In this document: positions 60,633 through 64,000 of the stretch, piece after piece
Layout of the letters: every line of letters starts with the position of its first letter
How positions within the stretch are numbered: the stretch's first letter is position 1
DNA from: Lachnospiraceae bacterium
GTDB taxonomy: Bacteria > Bacillota > Clostridia > Lachnospirales > Lachnospiraceae
NCBI GenBank assembly: GCA_022768465.1
Contig: JALELZ010000021.1
Coordinates: forward strand, 49,065 to 113,064
Direction: 5' to 3'
DNA length: 64,000 bases
Notes under the pieces: generated by a model
Told to the model about the DNA's origin: nothing
Database searches by the model: none
The model's input: the letters and a program-made list of their open reading frames with translations, nothing else
Made by a program: the position numbers and the translations under genes

Positions 60633-61160
60633 ATGAAAAAAGAATTATTATTCTCAGGTATAGGCGGACAAGGCATTATGAACCTCGGTGAGATTTTATG
60701 TGCTGCTGCAATTAAAGCCGGATATAATGTTACCTTCTCTCCTGTGTACGGTGCTGAAAAGCGCGGCGGACGAACAATGTGTAATATTGTTATTTCCACC
60801 GAAATAGAATGCCAGATTGTTTCAGAAGCAGATGTAATGCTGATAATGGATGAGAAATCTCTTATAGATTACCAGCATCTTGCCGGGCCAAACGGAGTTC
60901 TCATACTTAATGCTCAGGTTGAAAGCATCCCTGACTGTCCTTGCAAAAACATAAAAACCGTTCCGTTTATTGAAAAGGCAATGGAGCTAGGAAACGCTAA
61001 AGTTGCAAACATGATTGCGCTTGGATTTGTGCTCAAATACCTGGATTTTATTCCATATGCAATTGTTGAAGATCTCGTAAAGGAAACCTTCGCTAAAAAA
61101 GCTAAGCTTATTCCACTTAATCTGCAGGCACTTAAAACCGGATATGAGTATAACGCTTAA
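60633..61160 (+). CDS. 2-oxoacid:ferredoxin oxidoreductase gamma subunit
   Basis: A 175-residue subunit with the CoA-binding-type fold: FSGIGGQGIMNLGEILCAAA, YGAEKRGGRTMCNIVIS, and VANMIALGFV. The ATG at 60633 follows GGAGG, 5 bp after the beta stop. It completes a four-subunit enzyme that turns a 2-oxoacid, CoA and oxidised ferredoxin into acyl-CoA, CO2 and reduced ferredoxin. Confidence 0.93.
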   Translation: MKKELLFSGIGGQGIMNLGEILCAAAIKAGYNVTFSPVYGAEKRGGRTMCNIVISTEIECQIVSEADVMLIMDEKSLIDYQHLAGPNGVLILNAQVESIPDCPCKNIKTVPFIEKAMELGNAKVANMIALGFVLKYLDFIPYAIVEDLVKETFAKKAKLIPLNLQALKTGYEYNA

Positions 61161-61174
61161 CGGAGGATCATAAC

Positions 61175-62137
61175 ATGAAAGTTGTTATTGTAGATCATAG
61201 TCATGAGGACTGCAGTACAGAACTCAAGCTTTTACAAGATGCAGGTTTTGTTACAGAAGTAGTACAGGCACATTTAGAGGAAGACGTTATTACTGCTTGT
61301 AAGGATGCTGATGCTGCTATAGCTGAATATGGTATGTTTACAAAAAAAGTTTTTGACGCTCTCCCTCAGTTAAAGATAGTATCAAACTACGCAATGGGTG
61401 TAGATAATATTGATGTAGAAGCTGCAAAGTCTGCCGGTGTAGCAATTGCAAACTGTCCTGATTACTGCTTTGATGAAGTTGCTGAGCATGGAATGTCTCT
61501 TATTGCCGCTTTACTCAGAAACATTGTAGGATATGCATTTGATGTAAAAAATCAAATTTGGGATTGGTCAAAAGCTCCAAAACTTAAGCGTATCAATGGT
61601 CTGACTTTAGGCCTTATCGGATGTGGTCAGATACCTCGCAGAGTTGCCCGTATGGCTCAGGGATTTGGAATGACTGTAATTGCTTATGACCCATTCCTCC
61701 CGGCTGATATTGCAACTGCTGCCGGCATAGAACTTGTTTCCATGGATGATCTCGGCGCACGTGCTGATGCTATTTTAAGTCATGTTCCGCTTTCAAAGGG
61801 AACTAAAGAAATGGTCAACAAATCCGTTTTTGATACATTCAAAAAGCAACCTGTGTTTGTTAACACCTCAAGAGGATTAACTGTTGATGAACATGAACTC
61901 TATCTGGCATTATGTGCCGGGCGAATAAGCAGAGCTGCTCTTGATGTTATAGATGATGAAGCTCCTGATTTTAGAGAAGAAATATTTAAAGCCCCGAATG
62001 TATTTTTTACGCCTCATGCAGCCTTCTACTCAGAAACAGCTCTTGATGAAGCAAATCGTACTGCAGCAAATAATGTAGTAAATTACCTTAAAGGTAATTT
62101 AGACAAAGTGCGTTTTATTTATAATCCTAACTCTTAA
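61175..62137 (+). CDS. D-2-hydroxyacid dehydrogenase family protein
   Basis: A 320-residue NAD-dependent enzyme of the D-2-hydroxyacid/phosphoglycerate dehydrogenase family. The nucleotide-binding GLIGCGQIPRRVARMAQGFG, the catalytic Arg in VNTSRGLTVD, Glu in DVIDDEAPDF and His in FFTPHAAFYS are all present. It probably interconverts a 2-hydroxyacid and the 2-oxoacid used by the ferredoxin oxidoreductase. It starts 14 bp after the gamma gene, with GGAGG. Confidence 0.93.
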   Translation: MKVVIVDHSHEDCSTELKLLQDAGFVTEVVQAHLEEDVITACKDADAAIAEYGMFTKKVFDALPQLKIVSNYAMGVDNIDVEAAKSAGVAIANCPDYCFDEVAEHGMSLIAALLRNIVGYAFDVKNQIWDWSKAPKLKRINGLTLGLIGCGQIPRRVARMAQGFGMTVIAYDPFLPADIATAAGIELVSMDDLGARADAILSHVPLSKGTKEMVNKSVFDTFKKQPVFVNTSRGLTVDEHELYLALCAGRISRAALDVIDDEAPDFREEIFKAPNVFFTPHAAFYSETALDEANRTAANNVVNYLKGNLDKVRFIYNPNS

Positions 62138-62177
62138 TTATATTTTTTAACATCAGCTCTCCAATCAAGCTGAATAA

Positions 62178-62214
62178 CTCCCGGCAATGCTTATTGCACT
62201 GCCGGGAGCTTTTT
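62178..62214 (+). terminator. hairpin terminator, copy 3 of a repeated element
   Basis: CTCCCGGCAATGC and GCACTGCCGGGAG with loop TTATT, followed by CTTTTTGC. It ends the oxidoreductase-dehydrogenase operon. It matches the hairpin at 49004-49030. Confidence 0.8.
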
Positions 62215-62223
62215 GCTTAAACA

Positions 62224-62289
62224 TCATTCATAAATTTCTCTTCCGTGACTGACTGAAAGAGCCAGAATCACTAATTTACCCTCATCAAC
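62224..62289 (-). pseudogene. relE 3'-terminal remnant
   Basis: The minus strand reads VDEGKLVILALSVSHGREIY followed by Glu and a stop, which matches the last 21 residues of the intact toxin (49048-49314) at all but a few positions. Nothing upstream continues the frame. The matching region also includes the neighbouring hairpin, so about 110 bp are shared with the 49-kb locus. Confidence 0.82.
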
Positions 62290-62320
62290 ATAACGAATCT
62301 ATTTGATATTTTTTATAAAG

Positions 62321-62391
62321 ATGTGATTCATATCACATAATTATATATAAAAATGTGATGTACATCGCATAATTATTAATATTTATGTGAT
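62321..62391 (+). repeat. 32-bp tandem operator-like repeat upstream of the second AAA/DUF4143 gene
   Basis: ATGTGAT recurs at 62321, 62353 and 62385, exactly 32 bp apart. The first two are halves of palindromes ATGTGAT-N4-ATCACAT and ATGTGAT-N4-ATCGCAT, followed by ATAATTAT. The third half-site overlaps the region where the -35 would be; TATAAT (62420-62425) is the likely -10. The rest of the 341-bp spacer holds only the hairpin and the toxin remnant. Confidence 0.82.
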
Positions 62392-62478
62392 TTGTGCTGT
62401 TTTTTCCGATTTTTGTGACTATAATAATATTGTAGTCAAGCAGACTTATGCTCTTATGAATTTTTAAGGAGTGAATAC

Positions 62479-63819
62479 ATGGAACGCTTTATTTTAAATA
62501 AACTCATTGAGTGGAAGAATTCGCCCTACCGTAAGCCTTTGATCCTTAAAGGAGTTCGCCAGGTTGGCAAAACTTGGATTTTAAAAGAATTTGGCAAACG
62601 TTGCTACGATAATACAGCGTATTTTAACTTTGACGAAAATGAAGAGTACAAACAGTTTTTCGAAACGACCAAAGATGTTGATCGAATTCTGCAAAATCTT
62701 ATGATTGCCAGCGGACAGAAGATAACTCCGAAAAAAACACTTATCATATTTGATGAAGTTCAGGATTGTCCTAAAGTTATCAACTCAATGAAATATTTTT
62801 GTGAGAATGCTCCACAATACCACATTGCATGTGCAGGTTCTCTGCTCGGGATTACTCTGGCAAAACCATCATCCTTCCCTGTTGGCAAGGTCAACTTCAT
62901 GCAGATAGATCCGATGACATTCTCAGAGTTCCTTATTGCTAACGGTGATGAGAATCTTGTTTCGTACTTAGACGGTATTGAATCAATTGAGCCGCTGCCA
63001 GACGCTTTTTTTAATCCTCTGTATGAAAAGCTGAAAATGTACTATATTACCGGAGGCATGCCTGAACCTGTCAGAATGTGGACAGAGTCTCGCGATGTTT
63101 CAGCTATGCAGAAAAGTTTATCAGACATTATAGACGCTTATGAGCGAGATTTCGCAAAACATCCAAATACCAATGAATTTCCAAAGATTTCAATGATTTG
63201 GAAGTCTATCCCATCTCAACTTGCAAGAGAGAACAAAAAGTTTCTCTATAAGGTTGTAAAAGAAGGCGCAAGGTCCAGAGAATACGAAGATGCCCTGCAA
63301 TGGTTGGTAGATGCCAGATTGGTTCATAAGATCTACCGCAGTACTGCGCCGGGGCTTCCTATGTCTGCTTATGATAACTTGTCAGCATTTAAAATATATC
63401 TTGTGGATGTAGGGCTTCTTCGCCGTCTGTCACAGTTATCACCAAACACCTTTGCAGAAGGAAACCGCTTGTTCACTGAATTCAAAGGTGCGCTTACCGA
63501 GAACTATGTACTGCAATCCCTTATATCTCAATTTGAGGTTGTTCCTCGCTATTGGACACAGGTCAACCCTCCATATGAGGTAGATTTTCTGATTCAAAGA
63601 GAAAACGACATATTCCCTGTAGAGGTTAAATCAGAAGCAAACACTACCGGCAAAAGTATAAAAAAGTTCAGAGAATTATTCCCTGATAAAGTTAAGCTTC
63701 GCATACGTTTTTCACTTGATAATCTTAAATTAGATGATGATATGCTGAATATTCCTCTGTTTATGGCAGATCAAGCCGATCGCCTGATTGGGCTATCTTT
63801 GGAAAAGCTCAACCGGTGA
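62479..63819 (+). CDS. AAA ATPase with C-terminal DUF4143 nuclease-like domain
   Basis: A 446-residue protein: Walker A KGVRQVGKTWILKEFG at about 24-39, Walker B KTLIIFDEVQDCPK, sensor-like ACAGSLLGITLAKPSSFPVG, a helical middle (YYITGGMPEPVRMW), and a C-terminal PD-(D/E)XK-type core: YEVDFLIQRENDIFPVEVKS keeps the Asp and E-x-K that the relative at 27989 lacks. Function unknown in this large family. ATG follows AAGGAG. Confidence 0.9.
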   Translation: MERFILNKLIEWKNSPYRKPLILKGVRQVGKTWILKEFGKRCYDNTAYFNFDENEEYKQFFETTKDVDRILQNLMIASGQKITPKKTLIIFDEVQDCPKVINSMKYFCENAPQYHIACAGSLLGITLAKPSSFPVGKVNFMQIDPMTFSEFLIANGDENLVSYLDGIESIEPLPDAFFNPLYEKLKMYYITGGMPEPVRMWTESRDVSAMQKSLSDIIDAYERDFAKHPNTNEFPKISMIWKSIPSQLARENKKFLYKVVKEGARSREYEDALQWLVDARLVHKIYRSTAPGLPMSAYDNLSAFKIYLVDVGLLRRLSQLSPNTFAEGNRLFTEFKGALTENYVLQSLISQFEVVPRYWTQVNPPYEVDFLIQRENDIFPVEVKSEANTTGKSIKKFRELFPDKVKLRIRFSLDNLKLDDDMLNIPLFMADQADRLIGLSLEKLNR

Positions 63820-63903
63820 ACATATGTCAAACAATAAAAGTAGTCCAATAAAGCTTATCTGAGACGAGATTTGTCAAGGGTGTTTTCATCTAAAATACGG
63901 TGG

Positions 63904-64000
63904 TTACATCCCTCGGGCAACCACTACAAACCGCCCATTTTTTGTGTGATAGCTGCAGGTTGATAAGGTCAAAAGAGAATCTCCATGTTTTGCATTGATT
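63904..64000 (-). CDS. class B sortase, C-terminal fragment at the window edge
   Basis: The minus-strand frame entering from the right edge reads GDSLLTLSTCSYHTKNGRF, then VVVARGM and a stop. TLSTC is the catalytic cysteine motif of sortases and GRFVVVARG carries the catalytic Arg, as in SrtB. Only 32 codons lie in the window. Sortases anchor proteins to peptidoglycan in Gram-positive cells. Confidence 0.88.
   Translation of the reverse strand, partial: INAKHGDSLLTLSTCSYHTKNGRFVVVARGM

Noticed and set aside
62321..62391. CRISPR-like repeat at 32-bp period
   Set aside because: The repeated part is a short palindrome with AT-rich filler rather than long repeats with unique spacers, and it ends at a promoter.

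Overview
The window looks like chromosome of an obligately anaerobic Clostridia, most likely Lachnospiraceae-like. The evidence is the moderate-to-low GC, purine-rich ribosome-binding sites, sigma-A type promoters, an oxygen-sensitive class III ribonucleotide reductase, a 2-oxoacid:ferredoxin oxidoreductase, a GerMN-type lipoprotein, class B sortase remains at the right edge, and several Ser/Gly-rich lipoprotein solute-binding proteins. No phage, insertion sequence or CRISPR array is visible.

Layout. 0-6 kb (minus strand): dnaX, ybaB, recR, a large acidic TPR-like protein and a CvpA-like membrane protein cut by the left edge. 6-13 kb: tadA (plus) diverges from dnaX over one shared symmetric promoter; then a radical-SAM-like protein that has lost its cluster cysteines, rsmA, the SRP RNA gene (plus), tatD, traX-like, metG and a GerMN lipoprotein. 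13-25 kb (minus): AEC transporter, pRiA4b ORF-3-like protein, XRE regulator, a complete opp operon (A-D-F-B-C) behind a leader with a terminator hairpin, an aldehyde dehydrogenase, an iron alcohol dehydrogenase and a UlaG-like metallohydrolase. 25-30 kb (plus): sirohaem-branch dehydrogenase, sirtuin, tRNA-Asn, tRNA-Glu, then an accessory patch with a duplicated tRNA-Glu tail, an AAA/DUF4143 ATPase, a broken RhuM gene and an orphan prepilin.

30-49 kb: an amidohydrolase lipoprotein, a patatin-like lipase, the anaerobic nucleotide-reduction operon nrdG-nrdD-trxB behind paired NrdR boxes, a DUF362 protein overlapping a sirohaem sulfite/nitrite reductase, a CtpE-like P-type ATPase, three tandem YajC-like proteins, tex, a GNAT acetyltransferase and an RNase Z-like hydrolase. 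49-50 kb: a RelBE-type toxin-antitoxin pair. 50-62 kb: a catabolic island. A HAD hydrolase plus Liv-type ABC importer (minus) and a beta-alanyl-CoA ammonia-lyase-like enzyme plus four-subunit 2-oxoacid ferredoxin oxidoreductase plus D-2-hydroxyacid dehydrogenase (plus) are each headed by their own divergent LysR regulator. The most economical reading is uptake of an amino or hydroxy acid and its conversion through a 2-oxoacid to acyl-CoA with reduced ferredoxin. 62-64 kb: a fossil toxin tail, a 32-bp-periodic operator-like repeat, a second AAA/DUF4143 ATPase and the C-terminus of a class B sortase.

The best candidates for new biology are the cluster-less radical-SAM pseudoenzyme beside a canonical paralogue, the NrdD-redoxin fusion with its reductase, the 50-62 kb catabolic island, the repeat-fronted AAA/DUF4143 genes, and several structured leaders and intergenic palindromes.
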